A DNA stretch of 64,000 bases from Echinococcus granulosus. Its lineage: Eukaryota; Platyhelminthes; Cestoda; Cyclophyllidea; Taeniidae. Where the stretch lies: contig NW_020170442.1 in the NCBI RefSeq assembly GCF_000524195.1, positions 62,001-126,000 of the forward strand, written 5' to 3'. This document shows, piece by piece, positions 49,510 to 60,780 of this stretch (positions are counted from its first letter, which is position 1; every line of letters starts with the position of its first letter). A program made the position numbers and the translations under genes. The notes beneath the pieces are model-generated. The model was not told where the DNA came from. It did no database searches and saw nothing but the letters and a program-made list of their open reading frames with translations.

Positions 49510-50455
49510 TTAGACATCGTCTACATTGTCAGTTTCATCACCAGCCAGGTCCCGCTCTGTCTGATCGAAGAACCGATTCATGGGTTCATTGTCTTCGCCA
49601 TATTGAAGACACTGGTCTATTTGGAAAAGAAGATCCTCGATTGTCTCCTCCTTGTCTCTATTAAGAGGCTGAAATTGGACAAGGCTGTAGCGCTCCACTA
49701 CACCAGCCAAAATCCGTGTAAGGCGAGAATACTTGCGAGGAGATGCAGCCTTCCCATCGATTTCCTCGTCACCCGATGTCTCGCAGAGTTCGTCCAATTC
49801 TGGCTGGAGATATCGGGAACTAACCAGTTTTTGCTTATTTTCAGACAGCATATCCAGTTTTGTCATGACATTGACGTGGGGCGTTCCGAGACACACCATT
49901 GCAGAAAGGGCAGAGAGAATACCCGAGAGGAAGTGAGATCCATCCACGAGAAAGCGAGCATCGAGTATGAACACGCTAACGATGTGAAAGTCCCACTTCT
50001 GACAGAGATACTCCACCAATCGGGGAAAAACTGAGAGGTGAGAGTACAGCTCTATCTGGCCCGGACAGTCAAAGAGGATGTAATCCAACTCGTCTTCACC
50101 AAGGGCTTCATCAAGCCAGTTGAGATTCTGACAAAGGTACTCCATGCAGAAAATGAGGCCACCGTTAGGTCCCAGACCGAGTTCGTCATCTTGCATTGTA
50201 TCATCGACCTATAAATGAGGAGAAGATGCAATGCATCAGCTTTCCCACAAATTGTGCAACGTTGATTGCGTGTTCTACTTGGATGAGGTCGCGAATGTCG
50301 GCCGACGGAATGTACCCGAAATATTCAGCTGCAGGATCAAGGTTGACCACTCGACAGGGTCGTCGAACAGTTTCGCAGTGCCTCTGAATGGTGGCGCAGT
50401 ACGTCGACTTACCACATCCCGCAGGCCCTATCACTAATTGTCCGTATCTTGGCAT
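49510..50455 (-). CDS. GPN3: GPN-loop GTPase 3
   Basis: Two exons: exon 1 (50455-50279, 59 codons) and exon 2 (50208-49510, 232 codons plus stop), separated by a 70-bp GT-AG intron in phase 0. The product is 291 residues (human 284). GPN3 pairs with GPN1 and is needed for assembly and nuclear import of RNA polymerase II. Motifs: [18 protein letters not shown] with the P-loop at 10-18, NLDPAAE, the defining Gly-Pro-Asn at 72-74 followed by GGLIFCMEY, the G3 motif DCPGQ from 106, and the G4 motif TKLD at 175-178. The C-terminus is acidic and variable, as in the family. The splice junction restores [13 protein letters not shown], matching the family exactly in spacing. A TTTTAG acceptor sits only four bases before the ATG (50461-50460), suggesting a spliced 5' end. 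Confidence 0.96.
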
Positions 50456-50459
50456 GAAT

Positions 50460-52199
50460 CTAAAATAGCGTAAGTAGCATAGAATTCGCAAAATTGAGCA
50501 TCCACCTCTACAGGCCAGTATTTATGCACTATAATAAGGTGTAAATAATGACAGGCAATAGGGACAACAATATACTGGTAAATTTACAGGAGTGGACTAT
50601 AAATGAGGCATGCACGACTCAAATGGCACCAAGATTTCGTAAATCACCAAAAATTAACAGAGGTCCATACTTATGTGCTCAGAATCAGTTGGTTTCAGTA
50701 AACGAGATTCATGAGTTCTCACCCCGATTAACGAAAGGAATTCATCGACTCAGAGTGCAGTGCCAAGTAAGTAGCTACACGACAGGGATTTCTAATCAAA
50801 AAGCGCCCTAAGTTTCGTGATACTAAATATCGTGCAGGCAGGGGTACGTCATACATAGCTTGACTGCGAAAAACCTGCAAAACCACATCAAAAACACTAG
50901 CGCAAAACTACCAGCAAGCAGACTGGAAAACCCTGGGGTCAATGAATTTAGTTAAACACGAGGTCTACATGTCGACAACTGGATGTAGGTAATGACAGAA
51001 TATGCAAAGCTAGCGAAAAATAGATTTCATAAGTAACATCTGTTCTTAAATGGAAGATCACACAAGTGCGCAGCAAAAGCAAAATCAAAAAGCAGCAAAA
51101 CAACAAAAACGAGCAAAATTTGGTTAACGCCATGAAAATTCAAATACAACTGTGGGCTGTAATTCCAAGAGCATACCCATGTTTTGTCAAACACAATAAT
51201 ATAAATAATATAAATAATCCTAGGTTAGATTCACTAGGCAAGAATGGACATAAGTGAAAATTACAGGCGCAGGTATTGGATATTTTTCAAAGAATATCTA
51301 GACTTTGCGTAGCAACTACAATTTTGCTTTCAGGTACCTTGAGAGCAAATCAGCCTATAATATATTTCGCTGTACCTTTCCGCCCTTGTGGCTTTTTGTT
51401 ATCTAGTGGTATGTTCTAGAGCCCATCGGGGTTTGGCCTGCGTATTGTATGATGGATAATGTTTCCTTATTGTTCTTCTTCGTATTCCTAAGGCAGTGTG
51501 CGTATTTTTCCTAATGTCTAACTTCGTCCCCGATAATGGTCATCCAATAGAGTTTTGAGGCATCAGTGCTTAATTTTTTATTCGCTTAATGACTCCGTAT
51601 TTTATTCGGTAGGAATTGCCTAAATCATCTTAGAACATGTGTCTTTCTATCGATCACAGTGCGTCAAATCCCTCCATTCAAAATAATCTGGTGTTATTTT
51701 TAGGTACGAGTGTTTTATTTAACCTAAGTTATATCGCTAGTTATTCATGAACTTGTCTGTTGCTTGTGAACCTTTCCCTAAACCTAGCTAATACAGTTTC
51801 CTATTATGTTGTATATCTCTGAATTGTACTTAAGTAAGCTCGTTTGTCCGATACTTCGCTTTCAATTTACTCTGTTCATTCACTTCCCGATTTTGTACAT
51901 TTACAACCACACTAGCATTTATTCACGTTTCAATAGTTTTCTGGTCAAAAAATGTCTGGTGGGCTTCACACGTGTTGATCGGTTGGTAAACTTTTGTTAT
52001 TTTATCTGTACTTGACCCATTTTTACCAATTTTTTGAGGAATACAAAGTGATCGTTTCTTTCCCACTTACTCTTATTACAATACTTATTTATTTAGGTAC
52101 AGGCCTACTCTCGGGTTATTTGTTTTATCCTGGTTTAAAATCATGCTTCGGCACGACCAAACTTTTCAGGGGTCACGAAGTTTCTTTTCCCTATTTCAG
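50460..52199. other. Divergent intergenic region between GPN3 and GET4
   Basis: GPN3 (minus) and GET4 (plus) diverge across about 1.7 kb, which should hold both promoters. Short frames occur, but none is recognisable. A short AATATAA-type repeat lies at about 51195-51215. Confidence 0.5.
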
Positions 52200-52215
52200 T
52201 TAGGAAGCTACTCCG
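52183..52215 (+). promoter_or_regulatory. Splice acceptor just upstream of the GET4 start
   Basis: A pyrimidine-rich run ends in CTATTTCAG at 52199, followed by 16 nt and then the ATG. This is a strong 3' splice site with no visible coding exon upstream, so it is either the end of a 5'UTR intron or a spliced-leader addition site. Confidence 0.5.
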
Positions 52216-53160
52216 ATGAATTCGAAACTCTATCAACGAATACAGACTGCTCAAGAGGAAAAACGATTTTATGAGGCGCATCAGCTCTATAAAACTGTGT
52301 ATTTTCGGTGTTCATTACGAAAAAATTACACTGAATCACTTGAATGTCTATTAAAAGGTGTCAACTTCTTCCTTGAAAATCACCAATGGGAGAGCGGCAG
52401 TGACTTGGCTTGCCTCTATGTAGACGTTCTTATCAAGAGCAATCGTGAGATTACGGATGCCAATTTGCGTGATTTGTGCAAATTTGTGTCTGCTATGCCG
52501 TCATCTTGCGTGGATCGGGGCAAGTTTATTTCAAAGTGCCTCTCACTTTTCTCGAAGAACGAAGGCATTTTGTGTGCTTTTAATGAATTCCTTGGTCGAC
52601 AGCTCTTTGTAGAAGGCGCCTTGCCTCAAGCTCGAAGTCGTATCATGCTAGCTGGGGATGGTTATAAGGTGGGATGTTTCCTCATTGAGATGCACCAGCG
52701 CTACGGTCTTGTCTCTGAAATAGACCTTTTCGTGGCTCAGGCTGTGCTTCAGTTTCTTTGCGTGAAGAAAACTTCACTGGCTGCTCTTACTTTCCACACA
52801 TACACTCGCCATCATCCTAGGCTCGAAGCCGGACCGCCTTTTATTCACTTTCCTCTGCTCAATTTCGTATGGCTGTTGATGCTTGCTATAGAGAGAAAAC
52901 ATACTTATGATATTTTTGCATTTCTCTGTGCTCAATATCGCCCTCAACTCATGCGCGACCCCAGTTACACTGAGTACATTGAGAAGATCAGTCAAGTTTA
53001 TTTTGGAGCCCAGCGCCAGAACGACCCCTTTAGTGGGATTCTGTCAAACCTTGTGCGAATGCTCGGAGATGATGGCGACCTTTTGGATGGCAATGGTGCG
53101 ACTGGCCCCGGACAGTCCTCCTCCTCTTCAAATGCTATGCATGTCGACGAAGTTGACTGA
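52216..53160 (+). CDS. GET4: Golgi to ER traffic protein 4 homolog
   Basis: An intronless coding region of 314 residues (human about 327). GET4/TRC35 is a cytosolic alpha-solenoid protein that, with GET5/UBL4A and BAG6, passes tail-anchored proteins from SGTA to GET3 for insertion into the ER membrane. Family features in order: KRFYEAHQLYKTVYFR near the start, ESLECLLKGVNFFLENHQW, LARDxC-type helices replaced here by SDLACLYVDVL, then the highly conserved EIDLFVAQAVLQFLCVK, TYTRHHPRLEAGPPF, FPLLNFVWLLMLAIE, LCAQYRPQLMRDPSYTEYIE and the VYFGAQ segment. The tail is acidic and Ser-rich (DDGDLLDGN, QSSSSSNAM). The ATG at 52216 gives the expected start; a strong acceptor (CTATTTCAG) ends 16 nt before it, so the 5' end is cis- or trans-spliced. 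Confidence 0.96.
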   Translation: MNSKLYQRIQTAQEEKRFYEAHQLYKTVYFRCSLRKNYTESLECLLKGVNFFLENHQWESGSDLACLYVDVLIKSNREITDANLRDLCKFVSAMPSSCVDRGKFISKCLSLFSKNEGILCAFNEFLGRQLFVEGALPQARSRIMLAGDGYKVGCFLIEMHQRYGLVSEIDLFVAQAVLQFLCVKKTSLAALTFHTYTRHHPRLEAGPPFIHFPLLNFVWLLMLAIERKHTYDIFAFLCAQYRPQLMRDPSYTEYIEKISQVYFGAQRQNDPFSGILSNLVRMLGDDGDLLDGNGATGPGQSSSSSNAMHVDEVD

Positions 53161-55150
53161 GATGCGCCTTTTCTCCTTGGGCGTGCGCGTGATATCATTT
53201 CATTGGTGTTGAACTTCGAAGAAGCAAATATACATATTCTCGAAAACTCATCCACGCCGCTTTATTTTTCTGCATGTTCTCTTTTACCGAAGTGAATGTA
53301 TGCACGTGTCATCTTTTGTGTTGGAAAATAGCTTTTTCGACCCCTGGACGAGTGTTCGTGGTTTGAAGTGCACAATGGATGAAAGCAAGACGTGATATGA
53401 TATTCTCCATCCCTGAATAACCAGATTTTTAATTCATTTGGGCCATATGGGAGTAATTTGCTGTTCGAAAGTAGTCACCTATTCATGTATTCGAGGAGAA
53501 ATTGGACTATTTATCACTTCAAATTAATTGGATGTCATTCTCCGAAACAAAAGCTAGACTTTAGTTGTACTGTACTTTTACAACCCACTTGAATATGACT
53601 TTGCTCTTAACTATTTAGAGGGTTGTGCTAGTAAGTTTCCGGAGTCCGGGACTTATGGGGTTTCAGGTCTTGTTTCAACGTTTTTTTTTCACTTTTTGGC
53701 AATGTATCAACTCAGTAAGTTACTGGTCCAGTTCCTTTTCGGGAAGAGATAATCGTGGTTGTCTTTGTAAAAAGGAATCTGCTTCTTGGAATTTGGTTTG
53801 CAGCTTTGCGCTTTAAGACTGGAAAGTTTAATCACCATCAACTGAGACTCAGATTAATGGTGTTACTAACTCAACTTTACTTCTCCGTGCAAACGAATGG
53901 ATTTGTGATACCCAGCGTCCCACACAGTGATTGATCCTAGTGTGTCGTGCTCTGCATGATGAAAACCCCTAAACAATGTGTGAACTGCGCCAGGCCTCCC
54001 TTGCCTGGCTCCGGTGCGCAGTAACAGTTGAGCGACGTGGCTGTCTCGTTTGTTCACCGTTTGTATTCAGCCCATGCAGTGTGTTTTGAATGAACAATAC
54101 AGTATGTTTGGTGTCGACTGGTTCGCATTTACAAAAGTGTGGAGATTGTGTTCTTATATGCGCTTTCCATTTAGGACTTTGTGGGTATTTTCTGCATCAG
54201 TGGCAACGTAATGATTTGTACACAACGGACTGTTAGCATAACCTATCAATGTCTACCTCGTTGTCATTTTCAAAATAGCTTGAGGCTATAGATAAGAATT
54301 ACTCCTAGTGTATTGTAGCGAAAAATGGTAAACTCCTTCAAAAGTGTTTGTGTAGTCCTAGAACTGTTAAGTAATTAGGGTCCCGCCTTGTATTTATGCC
54401 TCCAGTAAATCCATGCTTCACAGGTTGTGAGTTTGATTGAAGTCTTATTCCCAAGGTCAATTCTCTCGGGGTGCCTTGGCGAAAGTAGTGTCGAGACTAC
54501 TGTTCTGGTTTCTTGTGTGGGATTGACTAACTTTCGTCGTCAACGATGTGTTGGGGCAGCTTTATCGCGACGCCTCACAAATAATTTTTATGTAGCCTAC
54601 TTTAGGTAGTGACCGTGAACCCACTAGGCTCTCCTTTGATGCATGACCTACCACTTTTAACCCCCCAGTGTTATTTTTCGACGATTTTCTGAACACTTAG
54701 AATCCCTCGTTTTAACCTTTGATGAGGCCGTGCTACATCTTTTAACAACAGCTCTATTATAGGTCACATTTTTTGTTTTGACCCGCTATTAGGTTGATTC
54801 TTCATCAATAGTGGTCCTAGTAATTACATCCACCTGACGAGTCTTAGTGCTCCAGGCTCCTCATGGGGAAGTGCAAATCCATGTTTCATAATTTTGCTAA
54901 TTTTGTTAATGTAATCATCGGTGAGTTAGTCTTTGTATTGGATGTAGGAAACCGTGTTACAGTTGAGTCTCTGCAGTTCCGTATGCTATTTAAAGGAATA
55001 ATGGGACCCTAGTGCCAGAGGGTTACTCCCATGAGGAATAAACTTTAGGTTTTGCGTTTTGTACTTTACACAAGTTTTCTACTTATATTTTATTAGTCGA
55101 CAATTTGCTTTACGAACGGAACAATTGTCTTCATAGCCCCTTTCATTCCC
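53161..55150. other. Intergenic region between GET4 and SUFU
   Basis: No coding sequence is recognised. It includes a stable GC-rich inverted repeat at 53985-54021 within a locally GC-rich block at 53880-54060. Confidence 0.5.
53985..54021. repeat. GC-rich hairpin
   Basis: GCCAGGC, a 7-nt spacer and GCCTGGC form a perfect 7-bp inner stem (near 53988-54008). Outer CTGC and GCGCAG sequences allow further pairing with a small bulge. Its role is unknown. It could be part of a dispersed repeat or a structured RNA. Confidence 0.55.
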
Positions 55151-55157
55151 TAGTTTT

Positions 55158-55285
55158 TTAATTGGCTGAAGCATGCTGAGCTGGATACTAATGCTCCCTT
55201 TTCATTGGTCACCTGTTTTCCATCATCCGTTTCGGTCTGCCACCCCTAACCAATCACAGTTATGTACAGTTTCAATTGGTTTGTT
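55158..55285 (+). promoter_or_regulatory. Putative SUFU promoter with four CCAAT boxes
   Basis: AATTGGCTG (near 55160), CATTGGTCA (near 55201), ACCAATCAC (near 55249) and AATTGGTTTG (near 55273) fall within about 125 bp, ending some 95 bp before the SUFU ATG. Clustered CCAAT boxes on both strands suggest NF-Y binding. Confidence 0.45.
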
Positions 55286-55374
55286 TAGGCCGACATGGCT
55301 CGCAGGCTCGGTACATTTCCTTTTTGGCATACGTGCGCTCTGCCTTACACTGAGAATTGAGTCCTGTGGAGATA

Positions 55375-58300
55375 ATGTCGGTCAAAAGTGGTCGGCCGCC
55401 CCCTCGTCCCGTAGACAGTGCCATCGGTAGCCCACACACACCGGCTGCTGCTGACATGGGTCTCGGGTTGCAAGCTATCTATCGGGCCTGCTATCGCCTC
55501 TACCCCGATCAACCGAGTCCTCTCCAGGTTACAGCTCTACGGAAGTTTTGGATGGGAGGTCCGGACCCCCTAGACTACATCTACATGTTTTCCAATCCTG
55601 GTTTAGCTGAAGCTCGTAGTCCACCTCACTGGCACTATGTAACCAATGGTCTCTCTGATCTTTATGGAGACGCAAGGTTGCACAAGTAAGTTTCTTGTGT
55701 TTTTTAATTAATTTGAACCCGTTTTAACATCGTGCTTGTGAACGAGGGTTTATCTCTCACTCGGGTTACCTGTGTGTCACTTAAAAGTAGCTTTCGGCAG
55801 CGTCTTCATTGTCCCTTTACTCAGTAACGTTTTTTGTCATATAATTGGTCAATAAAGGCTTGGCAATGTTTCGTTTGTCTCTCATCTGTCGCTCTACCAC
55901 TATTAAACTTTTAGTGCATTCCTTTTTTTATACATCATCTACCTTATCACTCCCCTCTGAATTATAAGTGGCCCACTAATATGTATTTTCCAATAACATT
56001 TACCGCTGATAATATGAAATCTAGAAATATGAAGTATGCTTGTTGTAATACGATGGGATTTGCTTATTCTAATAATGAGATTATTCTTGACTGTTGCCTC
56101 AAGCGGCGTTTTGGATTCCTTTGTGACTTCCAAGAATTCAAGGAATCTCGAGTGCCGCTGCATCCCGTGCTAGCGAAATGATAAGGTACGCCTATAGACG
56201 TCTCCTTTATGCACGACGTAGTTGGAACTGTGGTTGACGATTGGATTTGCCGATTAGGCGCATTGTGCACAGTCAATCAAGGTGATCGCGTGTGCGCTTC
56301 ATCTCGGTTACTTGATCTCGCAGCACTTTCATGCGATTCATTTAACCCACGTATGGCGACAAATGACTTGATTCTATCCTTCGAACCACATCTCATGTTT
56401 TCTGTTACCACTGCCAAAATCACCTATTCTTTGTTAGTAAATTGGTTACTTTCAGACGTTTAACCCCCCCCCCCCAACCAATTGTCCTTTATTATTGTTT
56501 ATTCAGTAACCAAAAACTGCGTGAAAAATTTGGCTCAGAACACTTTAGATTTCCGTTTTCTTGTGCAGTCGACTGGCCACACACAGTAGTTCAAGTCGTC
56601 TTACGCAGTAGTGTTCTCCACCAATCTCTTCGCCCCACCACGGTGGTTTTTACTTCCAGCCCACTTTCCTATGTGATACTAGTGTTAATCATTACCACCA
56701 TAAATTGGTTTAATCCATTATTTCGACGTGCTTTTGGGGACTTCATGTCGTTACGTCCACTCTTTGCTTTATCATTGTTTGGCCCTTGCTCAGGTATGCG
56801 GCACACCTTTGCCTCTTGCCTCTGATTTACTGACGGAGCACCAATGGCCATTGTTGCCAGGTTGTAGTAGTGCACCGCGTATCTGTTAGTAACGTGTGGT
56901 CGCTTTCTGCAGGTGGGGGGCCTAGAAACTGTACCAACCAATTTGTCATTTTGGTATGAATATTGTCTATCTGTTCTACATACACGAAGTGAACCGCCCG
57001 GAAGATTTTCCCATCAATGATGGAGGAATGCGAAGTTGTACCATGTGCCTGTGTGTATGACTCAGATTTTGCCCATCAGCAATGAATGTAGAGGTGTCGG
57101 CATACTTGCCCAAGCGGTCGGCCAGCCAGTTGGTCAGTTGGACAGGTTTTCGTCCCACCCATCGTAGCACCTTTCCTCCTCCCTCTCCTCTACTAATGCC
57201 TGCGCAAGACTGCGCGTGTATGTGCACGCGTATCGGCTGACGTTCCTTTCGCACTGTCTTTCAGCTGCCTTTCATCACTTTTTTTCGCATCTGCGCCATA
57301 TCAGATGCTCTTTGTCGCAGGCTATCGACTATTCTTCAGGCCCGGCAACTGGGAAACTCACCGCGAAGTACTTGACACCAAAGGAAAGCCGTCGATGCCA
57401 AAGGACTCTCCTCAGCCATACAAGGCACAGCTAAACCTTCTTGTTCACTTTGCGGAATATTTTTGTAGCACTTTAATACTATTTTCGTCATTTGATATTT
57501 CTAGTCCAACTCATATGACTTTTTCTTGGATTCGAGTCCAGAGAAAACCATGTTTTCTTTTGTCGTGTAAATGCTGAACACTAGCATGGAAATCAGAACG
57601 GTTCTGCTTCTACGAATGTTAGGCATTCCTTAGAAGATTGAATTTTTTACCCCTGATTTATGGAATATGCCTATTGTGTGTGAACCAGGAGTTTGGTTGA
57701 ACTGGGTTTGCCATTTCCCTCTGGCTTTTGAGGATGTTCTCATTGCTCTCTTAATTATCTAAATATCTCACACATTCTGCATGCGCTCATTTCCATGATC
57801 GCCTGTGTGGAAAACGTCGGGATATCTACCAAGGTTCTGCCAACCGATTTTTTAGCCTAGCCGAATGTGATTCTTCTTTTCTTGGGTACTTGTGTTGCTG
57901 ATAATTCCAGGACCCAGAAACTTCTTTTAGGTGGCACTTTTATGCGTTTCCTAGTTTTTTTTAGTGATTGATGCCAATTTTTGAGGTTTTGTTTCATGAA
58001 AATATCTTAATTCATGGGATGTGCCTGATGATGACGGGATAGGGCAGATGCGCGTAACGTCGTTTTTAAGCACCTACTCATTGCGTCAAGTTTTTTAATT
58101 AGGGTGATAAGTGTCACTCATTCTGTGATAAGATGTTCCTTTACTATCAGCTTCAGAGACAGATGCAAACTGATTTTTTTAAGGCCCACAGTTATACACC
58201 TGATCCTCTTAGCGATTTTGTTGTACTTACGACTCGCTGTTTTCTTACTTGAAATGCCATTGAAATTTTGAAGCACCTAAGTGGTTTAAGATACCACCGA

Positions 58301-58969
58301 AATAATAAGCGATCAATTGTTCGTGGGCTAATGATTTTCAACAATATTCTATTCGAAAGTTATTGGGCTTCTATGTATGTATGTATGCTACATTTTGCTA
58401 GTTGTTCCACCTCAGCGGACGGTCCTAGTGGTTTCGGTTTTGAATTAACCTTTCGCCTTCGTCGGGAGCCTGGGGAGAAGAGTCCACCGACATGGCCTGC
58501 GCACCTACTGCAGAGTCTAGCGCGCTATGTCTTTCGCTCGCAGGCTCAGCTGCTGCCTGGGGATCACATCCCTTGGCACTGTCCCCTCGACCAGCTTCCC
58601 TCTGCTTCTGCCAACGACATTCCCGGCTCTTCTGCTCCTCAGCCGCCCAAATCCTCAATGGCCCAACAGCAGCAGCAATCAGTGGCTATGGCAGCGGTAG
58701 CAGCAGCGGCCTCCTTGATAGCGGCACAGACAACTAATCAGGGTGGAGAACCTATAGACCCGGCCACTTATTCATCCGCCCTTGCTGCCGCAGTATCCGC
58801 AGCTCAGGCAGAGTATTCCAGGCGCATGCAGAACAAACAGCAGAAGGCGGCGACACCACCTACCGCAGTCCCTGCGCTCGAGGTCTCCAGGATCCGACAC
58901 ATGCTGTTGGTAGATGACCCTCAGTTGGCAAAAATTAACACGCCCTACGGCTGGGTCTGCTTCCTCCAA
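55375..58969 (+). CDS. SUFU: Suppressor of fused, first two exons (3' end outside window)
   Basis: Exon 1 (55375-55685) and exon 2 (58402-58969) join across a 2.7-kb intron (GTAAGT...GCTAG); two bases of a codon come from exon 1 and one from exon 2. SUFU is the cytoplasmic/nuclear inhibitor that binds GLI/Ci transcription factors in Hedgehog signalling. Diagnostic sequence: LGLQAIYRACYRLYPDQPSP, FWMGGPDPLDYIYMF, HWHYVTNGLSDLYGDARLH, DGPSGFGFELTFRLRRE, PPTWPAHLLQSLARYVF, GDHIPWHCPLD, and SRIRHMLLVDDPQL with TPYGWVCFLQ. Between WHCPLD and SRIRHM lies an insertion of about 95 residues, rich in Gln, Ala, Ser and Pro, absent from vertebrate SUFU. Exon 2 ends at a clean GTGAGT donor in phase 0. The next conserved block, expected to begin VGVC-like, was not found up to 64000, so the gene is truncated by the window or has a very long second intron. 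Confidence 0.94.
56464..56475 (+). repeat. Homopolymer C12 tract
   Basis: Twelve consecutive C bases within SUFU intron 1, directly visible. Confidence 0.95.
58372..58388 (+). repeat. Tetranucleotide microsatellite (TATG)n
   Basis: About four tandem TATG units immediately upstream of SUFU exon 2, between the branch-point region and the acceptor. Length variation here could affect the splice site. Confidence 0.8.
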
Positions 58970-59148
58970 GTGAGTATTTGCAGTGCCTGATAATTCGACA
59001 CCTCGCTCTTTTCATCGCAGTTGGTGTTTCTAGCTCTCGCAGTGTGTGAATGTGGCATTGTCTTCGTGGCCGACTCTGATGAGTCATCGTTTGTGTATGC
59101 GAGTTTTCTATCGACTATCGGCCGCTGCTTTTCGTTGTGCACCCCAGT

Positions 59149-59165
59149 TATATATATATATATAT
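59149..59165 (+). repeat. Dinucleotide microsatellite (TA)n
   Basis: About eight tandem TA units, directly visible, inside the putative SUFU intron 2. Confidence 0.9.
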
Positions 59166-60552
59166 GCATAATCCATTGTATCAAATCCCCTTCTACTTTT
59201 CTACCTAGCACGTTCTTTGTGTTAAAAAGCAGTGCTAAAAGTGTCTTTGGAATCGGACCGCGTTGGTTTGAAAAAAGAATGGAAGGTAGGTCCTTGGCAA
59301 GTGACAGGCTGCAGCAGCTGCTCACCTCGTTTGGCTTTGGTACGGTTGCTGGGTCTGGACTTTTACGACTGCAAGAGGTTAATTTGTTCTACCCCCAACA
59401 AGAGGGTTTTAGGCCGCGCTTATCAGTGCGTGTCATCTTGGGGTCAAATGCGTGTTCGGGCGACTTTTTTTGGAGTAAATTAGGGTTTTTCGAAAAAAAT
59501 TTATTGCTCGGCTTGGATTTTATGTCTCTCCCCTTACGGTTCTGTCGTTGCCTTCCTCTGACGCCTCCCCCTGATGACATTTTTGGCGTTTTCTACGCCA
59601 CTGATGGCAGAGCATTTATGCCGTTAATCATTCCGTTAACCTCATTCGGTTCTCTACTCAAAACTTCCCATTTTTACAGAATATTCCCTCATCAAATTAT
59701 ATTTTTCTTTGAAATTTGTGTTCAGACATCCTGTATGAAATGTCAAAACATAACAAAATCCCCTTGATAGTCCCTTTTCATCCTCATAATCTATGATCCG
59801 CACTCGAATTTGCAGATGCAAAGAAATTATGAGACATCTACTGCCAGAATAGCGTCTTAAAAGCACTGATCTTAGTTTATTTACCGTTGTCTCGGTAATT
59901 TGTTTTCATTGTGTGTGGCATTGATGATGGTCTGGAAGGTGTGCATCAGGTTAGCGCTGTTTTATCACCAATTCCTTCTTATGGGTAGTACTTTTGGTTG
60001 ATTTCGTAGTAGTGTCATCATGGTAGTACCTTGGTCTTTTATCAATTTCTTCGGTGTTCTGACGGCATAGCGCACTTTAGTTGTTTTGGGTTTCTACATT
60101 TTACTTTGGTTTTTTCTTCACGCATTTTAGGCATGCTTTTGTCGATGTGGTAATCCACACTACGTGTTCCCAATGTTCCCATTTTAGTGCCCTTTGCAGC
60201 TTTGTGCTGCGTGTGTAAAATCCGTTATTATGCTTTCTAATGAACTATATCCTGTCATTAAACAATAGTGCCTGTTGCGCTTTTCTTATTCACATGCACA
60301 CGGTTTAAAAAAGTAAAAAACGTTTGCAGATTTTGACACAAAACGACGCTTTTGTTCGAGACGTCTAAGTGAGTGGGAAAATTTTCCAAGGCCTTGGTTT
60401 CAGACTACCGATTTTCTGAACGTAGGTCTACACTCATCATGTTGTCACTCTTCCTTCCTGTCTAGCGTTTCCCCTCAAACGGAAATCTCTTTTAGGGGAA
60501 ACTTGAAGTGTTCTCTAGAGCCTCGTACATATTTAAAGAGGCTACCACTTTG

Positions 60553-60780
60553 AGATGTTGTCTCACAGGCTGATTTCACCGGCTTGTTTATGGTACCTCT
60601 AAATTTATGTAAGAGCGATGACTCCTCGTCCTATGCTTTGCCAGCTGCTCAATTTGCCCTGAGTGTGCCTGCTTCTGAGGCCATTCAAGACAGCTTCTTT
60701 ATCACCACAAGAATGTATGAATCTGCTGGTCACTTACTTAACTACTGGCCCCGCTATTGATAACTACTCTTAGGACTGTT
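60553..60780 (+). other. Coding-like open segment, identity unknown
   Basis: A stop-free frame following a CTCACAG acceptor-like site reads DFTGLFMVPLNLCKSDDSSS, then YALPAAQFALSVPASEAIQD, then SFFITTRMYESAGHLLNYWP, ending at TGA. Its composition looks protein-like, and a GTATGA donor-like site follows FFITTRM. It does not match SUFU. It may be an exon of another gene, a relic, or chance. Confidence 0.2.

Larger units (their letters stand above)
55686..58401 (+). other. SUFU intron 1
   Basis: A 2.7-kb intron defined by the SUFU exons. It contains a run of 12 C (56464-56475), a GC-richer block at about 57070-57440 with open frames in two phases, and a TATG microsatellite near its 3' end (about 58372-58388). 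Confidence 0.85.

Noticed and set aside
59289..59309. VGPWQVTG, resembling a conserved GPWLITD block of SUFU
   Set aside because: The flanking residues do not match SUFU, no matching splice phase was found, and the preceding SUFU blocks are absent. Treated as coincidence.
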